From positions 1 to 44,293 of the forward strand of contig JAGLOF010000160.1 in the NCBI GenBank assembly GCA_023139105.1: 44,293 bases of DNA, in the 5' to 3' direction. Below the pieces are notes generated by a model. The model was not told the origin of the DNA. It did no database searches and saw only the letters and a list, made by a program, of their open reading frames with translations. How positions within the stretch are numbered: position 1 is the first letter of the stretch; each line of letters begins with the position of its first letter. A program made the position numbers and the translations under genes. This document shows, piece by piece, positions 8,674-15,905 of this stretch. The DNA is from a bacterium (lineage in GTDB: Bacteria > Zhuqueibacterota > QNDG01 > JAGLOF01).

Positions 8674-9675
8674 TTACAAGTTGGCCATCTTGACAAGCAG
8701 ATCAACCATACGGCTGGAATAACCATACTCATTATCATACCAGGACAATACTTTCACCATATGATCACCCATGGTCATAGTAGCCAGGCTGTCAAAGATG
8801 CTGGAGTGAGGATTACCCACAATATCCACAGAAACTATGGGATCTACACAGTACTCAAGCACGCCCTTCATAGAGCCTTCGGCATATTTTTTCATTGCTG
8901 CATTAATAGCTTCCACTGAGGCTGGCTTTTCGGTTTCAACCACCAGATCAACCAGAGAGCCGTCCGGAGTTGGTACTCGCACGGCCATACCGTTGAGTTT
9001 GCCGTTCATTTCCGGAATCACCTTGCCCACTGCAGCAGCGGCACCAGTGGTTGTAGGAATCATAGACATGGCCGCAGCACGGGCGCGACGCAGATCAGAG
9101 TGAGGTGAATCCAGGATAATCTGATCATTTGTATATGCATGAATAGTAGTCATTAAACCACTCTTCAAACCGAAAGTATCATTTAGCACTTTAACTATAG
9201 GAGCCAGACAATTGGTAGTGCATGATGCATTGGAAACAATCTTGTGCTCAGGCTTGAGATCATCATCATTAACACCCAGGACTATGGTTGCGTCAATAGC
9301 ATCTTTTGCAGGAACTGACAAAAGAACTTTACGAGCACCGGCAGTAAGATGTTTGGCAATTTGCTCACGTTTACGGAAGATACCGGTAGATTCAACGGCT
9401 ACATCCACACCCAGCTCTTTCCATGGAAGATTAGCGGGATCACGTTCAGCAAAAACCTTGATAGGTTTACCATTGACAATGAATTCACCTTCGCCAGTCT
9501 CAATAGTACCGGGAAATTTTCCATGAATCGAGTCATATTTTAAAAGATGAGCAAGTGTTTTGGCATCAGTTATGTCATTAACTGCTACAACTTCCACATC
9601 TTTCCGCTCCAAAGCAACACGCAGTACCAGTCTACCAATACGGCCAAATCCGTTTATTGCAATTTTTACTGCCAT
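8674..9675 (-). CDS. gap: glyceraldehyde-3-phosphate dehydrogenase, NAD type
   Basis: Oxidises and phosphorylates glyceraldehyde 3-phosphate with NAD. In 333 residues the NAD loop INGFGRIGR is at 7-15, Asp34 (VND) favours NAD over NADP, the catalytic Cys152 lies in [12 protein letters not shown] and the partner His179 in [15 protein letters not shown] sits 7 nt before the ATG. It is first in the operon gap-pgk-tpiA-secG and is preceded by a strong promoter at 9777-9805 with a leader of about 95 nt. Confidence 0.98.
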   Translation of the reverse strand: MAVKIAINGFGRIGRLVLRVALERKDVEVVAVNDITDAKTLAHLLKYDSIHGKFPGTIETGEGEFIVNGKPIKVFAERDPANLPWKELGVDVAVESTGIFRKREQIAKHLTAGARKVLLSVPAKDAIDATIVLGVNDDDLKPEHKIVSNASCTTNCLAPIVKVLNDTFGLKSGLMTTIHAYTNDQIILDSPHSDLRRARAAAMSMIPTTTGAAAAVGKVIPEMNGKLNGMAVRVPTPDGSLVDLVVETEKPASVEAINAAMKKYAEGSMKGVLEYCVDPIVSVDIVGNPHSSIFDSLATMTMGDHMVKVLSWYDNEYGYSSRMVDLLVKMANL

Positions 9676-9776
9676 GATCCATCCTCCTTCACGAAAGCAT
9701 ACATATATTTAATGCCAGCTGCTTTAACTACAGGGCATTGATAATTTTTTTTAAATATCGGGCCTTCGAGTTGATA

Positions 9777-9805
9777 ATAATAGCATTTTTTCTATGAAAA
9801 GTCAA
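9777..9805 (-). promoter_or_regulatory. sigma-70 promoter of the gap operon
   Basis: On the minus strand TTGACT (9800-9805), a 17-nt spacer and TATTAT (9777-9782), close to the consensus. The predicted start is near 9770, giving a leader of about 95 nt before gap. Confidence 0.7.
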
Positions 9806-10069
9806 GAAAAATTATACCAATTAATTGAATAATCCAAATCATATTCAAGTAAAGTCCATATTAATTGCAAATGTCTTGATAATATACAAATGCTATCAAA
9901 TCAAATGGATAGTGTTCTTGTATGGTGAACCATGCATCGAGTTGACAATTCCTATGAAATTTGTGTTGTTAAAATTGGCTGCAGAACTTGGGTGAAGAGT
10001 GTAAAAAATAAAAGGTTGCAGGAATATATGATCTGTGATATTGGAGGGTTAAATATTTCTCCTCCATCA

Positions 10070-10169
10070 TCGATATCGGTGTCGGTATCGCTATCGGTTC
10101 TTTCACTTGTAGACCGCAGAACAACAACAACGATAACGATAGCGATTGCGATTGCGAGACCGAGACCGA
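10070..10169. repeat. opposed hexamer tracts (TCGNTN)5 and (CGANNN)6
   Basis: Five in-register hexamers beginning TCG run from 10070 to 10099 (TCGATA, TCGGTG, TCGGTA, TCGCTA, TCGGTT). Six hexamers beginning CGA run from 10131 to 10166 (CGATAA, CGATAG, CGATTG twice, CGAGAC twice). The second tract is the complement type of the first, so together they can form an imperfect hairpin with a loop containing four AAC triplets. Confidence 0.8.
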
Positions 10170-10273
10170 ATGTCCCTGGTCACAAGCCCTCAATACAGAC
10201 CTTTCTTTTCGGATCACCGATCTCCTGATCGGGTCTTTATTACAGACCATCTCAGTGTAACCTGTTCACCTTC

Positions 10274-10346
10274 AAACACCGGGTGTTGAATTATTTTAAT
10301 TCTGTATGCATTCTATATGATAGTTGTAATTCAACACCCGGTGTTT
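10274..10346. repeat. 20-bp perfect inverted repeat
   Basis: The left arm AAACACCGGGTGTTGAATTA (10274-10293) and its exact complement (10327-10346) flank a 33-nt AT-rich loop. Each arm also contains its own palindrome, AACACC-G-GGTGTT. On the plus strand the right arm runs into TTTTATT, terminator-like, but no plus-strand gene lies upstream. Confidence 0.85.
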
Positions 10347-10369
10347 TATTCTAAATTTGTGCTGTCAAT

Positions 10370-10622
10370 AGTGTCCTCACAGGATAAAACACAGAGACTG
10401 TTAAGTATAGACCCCGGCCAAAAGATTACCGGGGAGACATTTTTTTTATTTCTCCGGGAGTCCATGTAGATCCGCTCTGATCCGTGTCATCTGTGTTATC
10501 CGTGTGCCATGCTCTGGCTCTTTTTACCAGAAAAAACCAACATTATTAGATCCTGAAACAAGTTCAGGAAGACAAAGATTAATTTACTCCTGTTTCCATC
10601 TGTGTTCATCCAGAATTTTCTA
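10370..10622. repeat. partial copy of composite intergenic repeat
   Basis: Shares blocks with 28.5-28.9 kb: CACAGGAT(T)AAA-CACAGA, the hairpin block GACCCCGGCC...ATTACCGGGGAGACA (about 10412-10440), TCCGTGTCATCTGTGTT, and GATCCTGAAACAAGTTCAGG (about 10550-10569, itself palindromic). The GGAGACTGCCGCG block of the full unit is absent. Confidence 0.75.
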
Positions 10623-10686
10623 TGTCATTCGTGTTCCATTGGAGCCTGTTGTGTGCTTCTTTCATAATCTCACTTGATGCAAAATA

Positions 10687-11427
10687 TCAGCAACTCCTAT
10701 CAAAACCGGGCCTTGAAATAGCAATACCGAAAACCTTGGCAGCACCGGCCCCTTTTAATACTTCTGCGCAGGCGTCCATAGTTGCACCGGTTGTTACAAC
10801 ATCATCCACCAATAGAAATGATTCACCTTCAATATTTACATGAGATTCCAGTGTAAAAGCTCCACCTACATTCTTCTGCCTTGCCGTCGCATTCAACATT
10901 GTCTGAGTCTCTGTTTGCCGTTTCCGCAGTAGTAATCGGGATTGAACAAGCAGGCCAGCTTCATGAGCTATTTTCTCAGCCAGGAGAAGACTCTGATTGT
11001 ATCCACGCTCACGGAGACGGACACGATGAAGCGGCACAGGCAGCAACACCGGATTCCCCCACACAGCGGCATAAGAACTAAGTATTGCACCTAATTCGCA
11101 CCCCATATAATCGGCAATTCTACGCCGCTGTTCATATTTAAGCTGATGAATCAGTTCCGAAACAATGGGGCTATATGCCCAGCCTGCTAAGACAGTATCA
11201 AAATTTGGCGGATGCCGCAGATGTTCAAAATCAATAACTCCCTGATGCACTCTCACTTCACTGGCAACATCAAGAGAACCTATGCATGATGCGCAAAGCA
11301 TCTCCTTATAATTATCGAGGGACTCATTACAATAAACACATTCCGGCGGGTAGATGAATTCCGATAACGCCTGCACTCCATGTAAGAAAGGCCTTCTTAA
11401 ATCGAAGGCCTTTAATTTATTAAACAT
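10687..11427 (-). CDS. ComF family phosphoribosyltransferase-like protein
   Basis: A 246-residue protein of the ComF/GntX family. A double CxxC zinc-binding N-terminus (CVYC near residue 29 and CASC near 44) is followed by a type I phosphoribosyltransferase-like domain with the PRPP loop FLLVDDVVTTGAT near 200-212. ComF is needed for DNA uptake in naturally competent bacteria, but most homologues are untested. I chose the ATG at 11427, 10 nt behind the upstream stop codon; an earlier ATG at 11469 would overlap the previous gene and add a tail atypical for the family. It is last in a three-gene operon with two envelope genes. Confidence 0.85.
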   Translation of the reverse strand: MFNKLKAFDLRRPFLHGVQALSEFIYPPECVYCNESLDNYKEMLCASCIGSLDVASEVRVHQGVIDFEHLRHPPNFDTVLAGWAYSPIVSELIHQLKYEQRRRIADYMGCELGAILSSYAAVWGNPVLLPVPLHRVRLRERGYNQSLLLAEKIAHEAGLLVQSRLLLRKRQTETQTMLNATARQKNVGGAFTLESHVNIEGESFLLVDDVVTTGATMDACAEVLKGAGAAKVFGIAISRPGFDRSC

Positions 11428-11437
11428 ATTAGTCAAT

Positions 11438-12733
11438 CTACCAGGCATTCTTCTTTGGTGCCAGGTCAATACCTAATTCCAGTGCTACTGACACACCCTT
11501 ACTGGATGCAGGTGTTATTCCACCACGATTTAAAACAGCCAGGTCCAACACAAAACCACCGGGTCTGATTCCAAATCCAAATGCTGTGGAAAATCCGTAA
11601 CGGCCACCTGTAGAGATACCGACACGCAAAGGCAGCCATGACAGCCCCCTCCACTCTGTTCCTATTGCCAATCTTGTGGACTTTGTAACCATTGCTCCAT
11701 CAGAAAAACCCTGCTGAATTTCTCCCGAAAACAGAAAAGGCCCTTGCTTTAATGAAACACCTAAACGTAGTTGACGCGGTAGCGGCACGCGCAAGGCCTC
11801 ACCCTCAGCCGACCAGGTTGAATCAACCATATCTTCATCAAAATCTGATAGAACACTCAATGAATCGCCATTTAAATCACCAAATTCCTTCTCAACATCT
11901 CCATTAAAAGGAATAGAACCCAATATGTTCCCAAGTGCCATACTGACTGTCCAGCCATCACCAAACTGCACTACTCCACCAAGATCTATCCCCCAACCCA
12001 ATCCACTGCCATTATATGCGTATGTAGCTTCATATGAGCCTGTGATATCTGCACCATATGGGTTTAAGGCTATCACAGCCTCTCCTTCATCAGACTGGGC
12101 ATAACCGGCCCCGTAGAGGAAATGAGCACTGGCCCCTACAGCAACAGTATAATGAGGAGATTGATATACCATTCGGCCGTAGGAAATATCAAGCATGCCA
12201 TAACCCAATCCCTGGCCTGATTCGGCACCCAGGTTATAAGTTTCATTAATTTTTGTACCCATCAATGGAATCCGAAAAATATCTTTCTCTAAAACAATTG
12301 ATGTGCCGGAAATAGCGCCTATTGATATGGCAAGATTGCCTACTGAAAAAGAGAGTAATCTCAGATGAATATCATTCACAATTTTCAGACCATCGCTGGG
12401 TATGGCCGCAAAAATATCATTAACATCATTTGCCGACCAGTGAATATGTCCATCATCTACACCATCGTGATCTACCAAATACTTATCATACATTGATTTG
12501 GAAAATGAATTATTTGACACACCGGCACCGACACCGATTATGGTCATTGAAAATCTTGGATTATCAGGCAATCCCAAATTTGCCGGATTCCAGTCTACAG
12601 CATGGACTCCGCGGGCCAGGGCAGTATATGCACCTCCCATTCCCAGGCCCCGGGCTGTCAGCTGTGCAAACAAGGGCATTGTCAGTAATAAACATATAGT
12701 AATAGCGGCAATTAGAATTAGGCCCCGCTTCAT
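11438..12733 (-). CDS. outer-membrane beta-barrel protein (DUF5723/PorV-like)
   Basis: A 431-residue exported protein with a signal peptide (about 1-23, ending PLFAQ). It has the start typical of FCB outer-membrane barrels: ARGLGMGGAYTALARGVHAVDWNPANLG (two glycine-rich strands and the WNPA motif). The rest is alternating hydrophobic strands rich in Gly, Tyr and Trp. Its ATG overlaps the stop codon of the lipoprotein gene by four bases (ATGA) and a GGGGGTG ribosome site lies upstream, so the two are translationally coupled. The role is unknown; barrels of this family are often linked to secretion or surface transport. Confidence 0.75.
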   Translation of the reverse strand: MKRGLILIAAITICLLLTMPLFAQLTARGLGMGGAYTALARGVHAVDWNPANLGLPDNPRFSMTIIGVGAGVSNNSFSKSMYDKYLVDHDGVDDGHIHWSANDVNDIFAAIPSDGLKIVNDIHLRLLSFSVGNLAISIGAISGTSIVLEKDIFRIPLMGTKINETYNLGAESGQGLGYGMLDISYGRMVYQSPHYTVAVGASAHFLYGAGYAQSDEGEAVIALNPYGADITGSYEATYAYNGSGLGWGIDLGGVVQFGDGWTVSMALGNILGSIPFNGDVEKEFGDLNGDSLSVLSDFDEDMVDSTWSAEGEALRVPLPRQLRLGVSLKQGPFLFSGEIQQGFSDGAMVTKSTRLAIGTEWRGLSWLPLRVGISTGGRYGFSTAFGFGIRPGGFVLDLAVLNRGGITPASSKGVSVALELGIDLAPKKNAW

Positions 12734-14283
12734 GATGCACCCCCTTCATTATCATTTTCCTCAACATAGGTATTAACCTTTGCCGAGACTCGTGCATCTA
12801 ACTGAAAAAAATCTGTCGGCCTCACTTTGACCATGACACCACTATGATCACCCTCTAATTTCAATGCCCAAAATAACTGTTCATGATTGTAGAACAGGGG
12901 CAGATTAGACGCATCCAGATCCAGCCTGATAAGGCTCAATAGCGCAGAACTGACTAACGCGGGATCACTATCTCTATCCAGGGTGCCTGCTGAAAAAGGA
13001 ATTTCAAAAACATAGTGATCCCCGGGATCAGGATTGGACGTATCCAGGTCAAAAATAGTAGAATCACTCCGTGTACTGGAAAAATACAGCATAATCTCAC
13101 CACCAACAGGCAGACCGTTTAATATATCTGCATGAAAATGTGCTTCAATTATATTATCTCTGAATGCATCTCTCGTCTTTTCACTTATCTCTATTGTATC
13201 AACCTCCATCTTGGTATCTACTGATGGCAGAGAAAAAATCAACGGAAACTTGAAAAATCCTTCTGTCTCGATTACATGCTCATCTGTAATGCGCGCCCTG
13301 GTAACACCGTCACCAAGTACAAATTGACCTGAAATTTTAACACGCTCCGGTAGTGCGTTAAGGAAAAATGCAATATCGTCTACAACAATTGTATCAACTT
13401 CAACAGATGGATCAAGCACATGCTCTACATGGATAGTCTGCACACTGCCATCTCTGGTTTCACTACCTTCCAAAGTAAGGTCGATTGAAATTGGGAATTG
13501 CAGCCCCAAATTGACTGCCAGTTTCAACTCCGCCCTCTGGATGGCAAAACCATCAAGGCCATCGGGGATATTAATCTCAAAATCTGTTGAATCAATATTA
13601 ATCTCAAGTGCATTCACAATTCCCGACAGATAGGCAAAGCTGATATCGGCAATATCAATGTCAATATTGATGGGATTCTCAGCAGTTGATCCTGCTATTT
13701 CTGCCGTGAAACGGATGACATTCTCACCATTTACAATAGGCGGTATAATTATATATCCGTCAAGACTGAATGGATATGTCAAATTGCCCGGTGGCACATC
13801 AATAACCTTCCGCAAAGTCTCTCCGGATGGTGATTTGATATCAAAGAGTTCAAATATAATAGTAATAGTATTTGAACCGGGATTTTCCAGATACAATGTA
13901 ACAAAACCAGCACGAATAGCCGCAGTGTCTATGACAACTATCTCCGATGATATTGTGACTGAATCTCGAAGTTGGCCACTAACAGGAATAATTATATCAT
14001 TCTTGACAACACCATCCACCTTAAGCTTGTCACCAATTTGAAATGTTTCAAATGATTTTTCAAGATTCAGGATGACTTCATCATTTGCCATATCGATGAC
14101 AAGCTCATCTATTTCATCTGAAAGCTCAATCATAGTATAACGTTTGGACAATAACGGGACTTGTATATCTACATCCCAATCAGGCTGTGCTACTTCATCA
14201 AAAGTACAGCCTGCAGCCAACACCAGAATCAACATAAAACCGACCAGGCTGATCTGCTTTATAAACCCATTTTTTATCTGCAT
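12730..14283 (-). CDS. large lipoprotein of unknown function
   Basis: 517 residues. A signal peptide ends in the lipobox LAAGC with the lipidated Cys26 and an aspartate-rich sequence after it. The body is beta-rich with many Asp, Ile and Val residues. Successive segments such as residues about 60-200 and 215-345 look like stacked beta-sandwich domains (for example GDKLKVDGVVKNDIIIPVSG). I do not recognise the family. AAGGGGG precedes the ATG. It is coupled to the outer-membrane barrel behind it and is probably its envelope partner. Confidence 0.7.
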   Translation of the reverse strand: MQIKNGFIKQISLVGFMLILVLAAGCTFDEVAQPDWDVDIQVPLLSKRYTMIELSDEIDELVIDMANDEVILNLEKSFETFQIGDKLKVDGVVKNDIIIPVSGQLRDSVTISSEIVVIDTAAIRAGFVTLYLENPGSNTITIIFELFDIKSPSGETLRKVIDVPPGNLTYPFSLDGYIIIPPIVNGENVIRFTAEIAGSTAENPINIDIDIADISFAYLSGIVNALEINIDSTDFEINIPDGLDGFAIQRAELKLAVNLGLQFPISIDLTLEGSETRDGSVQTIHVEHVLDPSVEVDTIVVDDIAFFLNALPERVKISGQFVLGDGVTRARITDEHVIETEGFFKFPLIFSLPSVDTKMEVDTIEISEKTRDAFRDNIIEAHFHADILNGLPVGGEIMLYFSSTRSDSTIFDLDTSNPDPGDHYVFEIPFSAGTLDRDSDPALVSSALLSLIRLDLDASNLPLFYNHEQLFWALKLEGDHSGVMVKVRPTDFFQLDARVSAKVNTYVEENDNEGGAS

Positions 14284-14622
14284 ACGTCTATACCCCCTTG
14301 AGAGATACTGAATTTTTTCTGATATGGATAAAGAATGAATACTTGCAATTCCCGTACCAATGTTATTATAACATTAATTGCATTCATTTTGAGGGATAAT
14401 ATTTGAATAAATTTATTCAGGTGGTTCAAAACTGAACGATTTTCATATTGAGTGAACAGCATTCAACGTTAAGACAGAACGTCTTTTGCTTACCGGTGCG
14501 GCAAAACGAGTCTGAGATAAGTGCCGTGTTGAAACTTTACAGTTTCCCAAAACTATCCGCAACAGTGTAATAATAAGTACCCACCGAAATGTCACTATTG
14601 ATGAATTAGAAATTAAAAATAA
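14284..14622. other. intergenic region between lipoprotein operon and thiF
   Basis: 339 bases with no gene. On the minus strand a perfect TATAAT box (14365-14370) has a poor -35 (CTCAAA) 17 nt upstream and could start the lipoprotein operon. A 6-bp hairpin with a GTAA tetraloop lies at 14531-14546 and a TTTTGC/GCAAAA hairpin near 14490-14515. No clear terminator of thiF is visible. Confidence 0.5.
14365..14393 (-). promoter_or_regulatory. candidate promoter of lipoprotein-barrel-comF operon
   Basis: Perfect TATAAT at 14365-14370 (minus strand) with CTCAAA 17 nt upstream, about 75 nt before the first gene. The -35 is weak. Confidence 0.35.
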
Positions 14623-15228
14623 CTACAGCTCTTCGAGGCCCATCAACAAACCGATCACTGCATGAGCTTCCATATTAGCCGCAATAGCAACTCTGGCCGA
14701 ACAAAGTCCCTCTGTCATCTCAGTAAGTCCATCTCCACAAATCACAAGATTATCAAGCCGGCGCAGTTTTAGAGATGCAGTATCTCCAACGCCGGACAGA
14801 CCATTGCCGCATACAATGCATATGTCCGGATATACTGAGAGCCATGTTTCAATAAGCCACTGCTTTGATTCGGCTTTATCAAATGCTTCTACCATGATAT
14901 CCACATGGCTATAAAGCTTGGGAGTGTTTTCTGAATCAAGTTTCAGATTATGAGCGATAATTTTTACTTCCGGATTGATTGCCAGCAAGTGATCCGTAAG
15001 AGCCTCTACTTTAAAGCGACCAATATCTTTTTGAAAATAGTGCTGCCTGTTGAGATTTGAAGCTTCGATGACATCAAAATCAGAAATGATTAACCTGCCT
15101 ACACCGGCCCGCACCAGAGCTACTGCAATATTTGACCCCAGACCACCACATCCGGCAATGCCCACAGTGGCTGCTTGCAGCTTTTCAGTCATTCCGGGAA
15201 CGTTGCGTTCAAAAAGTTCTGACTGCAT
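14623..15228 (-). CDS. thiF: ThiF/MoeB-like adenylyltransferase for a sulfur carrier
   Basis: A 201-residue enzyme of the short ThiF type that adenylates the C-terminal GlyGly of a ThiS/MoaD-like carrier. A nucleotide-binding loop GIAGCGGLGSNIA lies near residues 24-36, ISDFDVIEASNLNRQ gives the ATP-binding Asp and Arg, and VEAFDKAESKQ is the usual central motif. Start at ATG 15228: GGAGGG lies 6 nt upstream; the nearby TTG is too close to it. It lies behind aor, the carrier and ppnP, separated from ppnP by a terminator-like hairpin and an AAATTCC repeat. The probable role is activating the carrier at 15693 for the pterin cofactor of the oxidoreductase; thiamine synthesis is the alternative. 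Confidence 0.85.
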   Translation of the reverse strand: MQSELFERNVPGMTEKLQAATVGIAGCGGLGSNIAVALVRAGVGRLIISDFDVIEASNLNRQHYFQKDIGRFKVEALTDHLLAINPEVKIIAHNLKLDSENTPKLYSHVDIMVEAFDKAESKQWLIETWLSVYPDICIVCGNGLSGVGDTASLKLRRLDNLVICGDGLTEMTEGLCSARVAIAANMEAHAVIGLLMGLEEL

Positions 15229-15249
15229 TGGCAACCCTCCAAAAAAGCA

Positions 15250-15340
15250 CCAAAAAACAAATTCCAGATAACAACTAAATCACAAATTCCAATGAATTGG
15301 AGCTTATTTGTAATTTGTTTTTTGATATTTGGAATTTAAA
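15250..15340. repeat. AAATTCC-type intergenic repeat
   Basis: Contains ACAAATTCC twice (15257-15265 and 15282-15290) and the complement TTGGAATTT at 15330-15337, the same phrases as at 18230-18299. It is inserted between ppnP and thiF. Confidence 0.6.
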
Positions 15341-15341
15341 G

Positions 15342-15366
15342 AAACCCCGACAATATGCCGGGGTTT
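15342..15366 (-). terminator. terminator-like hairpin behind ppnP
   Basis: An 8-bp stem AAACCCCG/CGGGGTTT (15342-15349 with 15359-15366), then CTTTAAATT on the minus strand. It lies about 20 bases behind the ppnP stop. The T-tract is short, so some read-through into thiF is likely. Confidence 0.6.
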
Positions 15367-15385
15367 TAAACAAAACAAATCGATT

Positions 15386-15667
15386 CTATTCATACACACA
15401 GAGATAAGATGTATCACCTTCCATCTTAACCTGAAATTTCTTATCTTTCTCAACGATGAAGGTCTCACCGGCATTGAAAGTCTTCCATTCGGTCTGGCCG
15501 GGCAGCATCACAGTCATGGCACCGCTGGTTACTGTCATATACTCTTTTGTGCTGGTTCCGAACTCATAATTACCACCAGCCATAACACCGGCTGTTGCCG
15601 GACCTTTTTCAGAAGTAAAGGCGATAGATACTACTTTACCATCAAAATATTCATTGGTTTTAAACAT
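15386..15667 (-). CDS. ppnP: pyrimidine/purine nucleoside phosphorylase PpnP
   Basis: A 93-residue single-domain cupin of the PpnP (YaiE, DUF1255) family, which splits several nucleosides with phosphate into base and ribose 1-phosphate. The family landmarks are all present: [13 protein letters not shown] at the start, [16 protein letters not shown] in the middle and SYLCVYE at the end; the length equals the E. coli protein. AGGAG lies 7 nt before the ATG. It sits 25 nt behind the sulfur carrier gene, which is an unexpected place for a nucleoside-salvage enzyme. Confidence 0.93.
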   Translation of the reverse strand: MFKTNEYFDGKVVSIAFTSEKGPATAGVMAGGNYEFGTSTKEYMTVTSGAMTVMLPGQTEWKTFNAGETFIVEKDKKFQVKMEGDTSYLCVYE

Positions 15668-15692
15668 GAAAATCTCCTGTACATCGGCGGCA

Positions 15693-15899
15693 TCAACCGC
15701 CGCTCATCAAATGAATCACCTGAACAGTGGCCCCCGCAGGGATCACTGTCTCCGGCCATATTGCTTTTTTTATCAGCTGGCCATCAATTTTGACGACCAG
15801 CATTTTAAAAGTATACTTTTTCAACGCCAACACATCAGAAACAGACATACCTTCTGTCCATTCCAGCAAATCACCATTCACTGTGATGGTCTGGCTCAT
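15693..15899 (-). CDS. ThiS/MoaD-like sulfur carrier protein
   Basis: 68 residues of beta-grasp fold ending in LMSGG, the C-terminal GlyGly that becomes a thiocarboxylate. ThiS-like features are VNGDLLEW near the start and [25 protein letters not shown] at the end. It begins 6 nt behind the aldehyde oxidoreductase stop codon. With ThiF at 14623 it probably supplies sulfur for the pyranopterin cofactor of that enzyme, as small carriers next to AOR genes are thought to do. A ThiS role in thiamine synthesis cannot be excluded; no other thi genes are here. Confidence 0.85.
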   Translation of the reverse strand: MSQTITVNGDLLEWTEGMSVSDVLALKKYTFKMLVVKIDGQLIKKAIWPETVIPAGATVQVIHLMSGG

Positions 15900-15905
15900 A
15901 ATCGT

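Larger units (their letters stand above)
9806..10686. other. gene-free region with several repeat types
   Basis: About 880 bases between the gap promoter and the comF-like gene. It holds two opposed hexamer tracts (10070-10169), a 20-bp inverted repeat (10274-10346) and a partial copy of the composite repeat found again at 28-29 kb (about 10370-10622). Open frames here are low-complexity readings of the repeats and show no ribosome site. Confidence 0.75.

Noticed and set aside
9932-10228. 98-codon open frame on the plus strand
   Set aside because: It is a low-complexity reading of the hexamer tract (Ser-Val, Ile-Ala, Thr runs) with no ribosome site.
14531-14546. Hairpin with GTAA tetraloop taken as terminator of thiF
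   Set aside because: The stem is only 6 bp and no T-tract follows on the minus strand.
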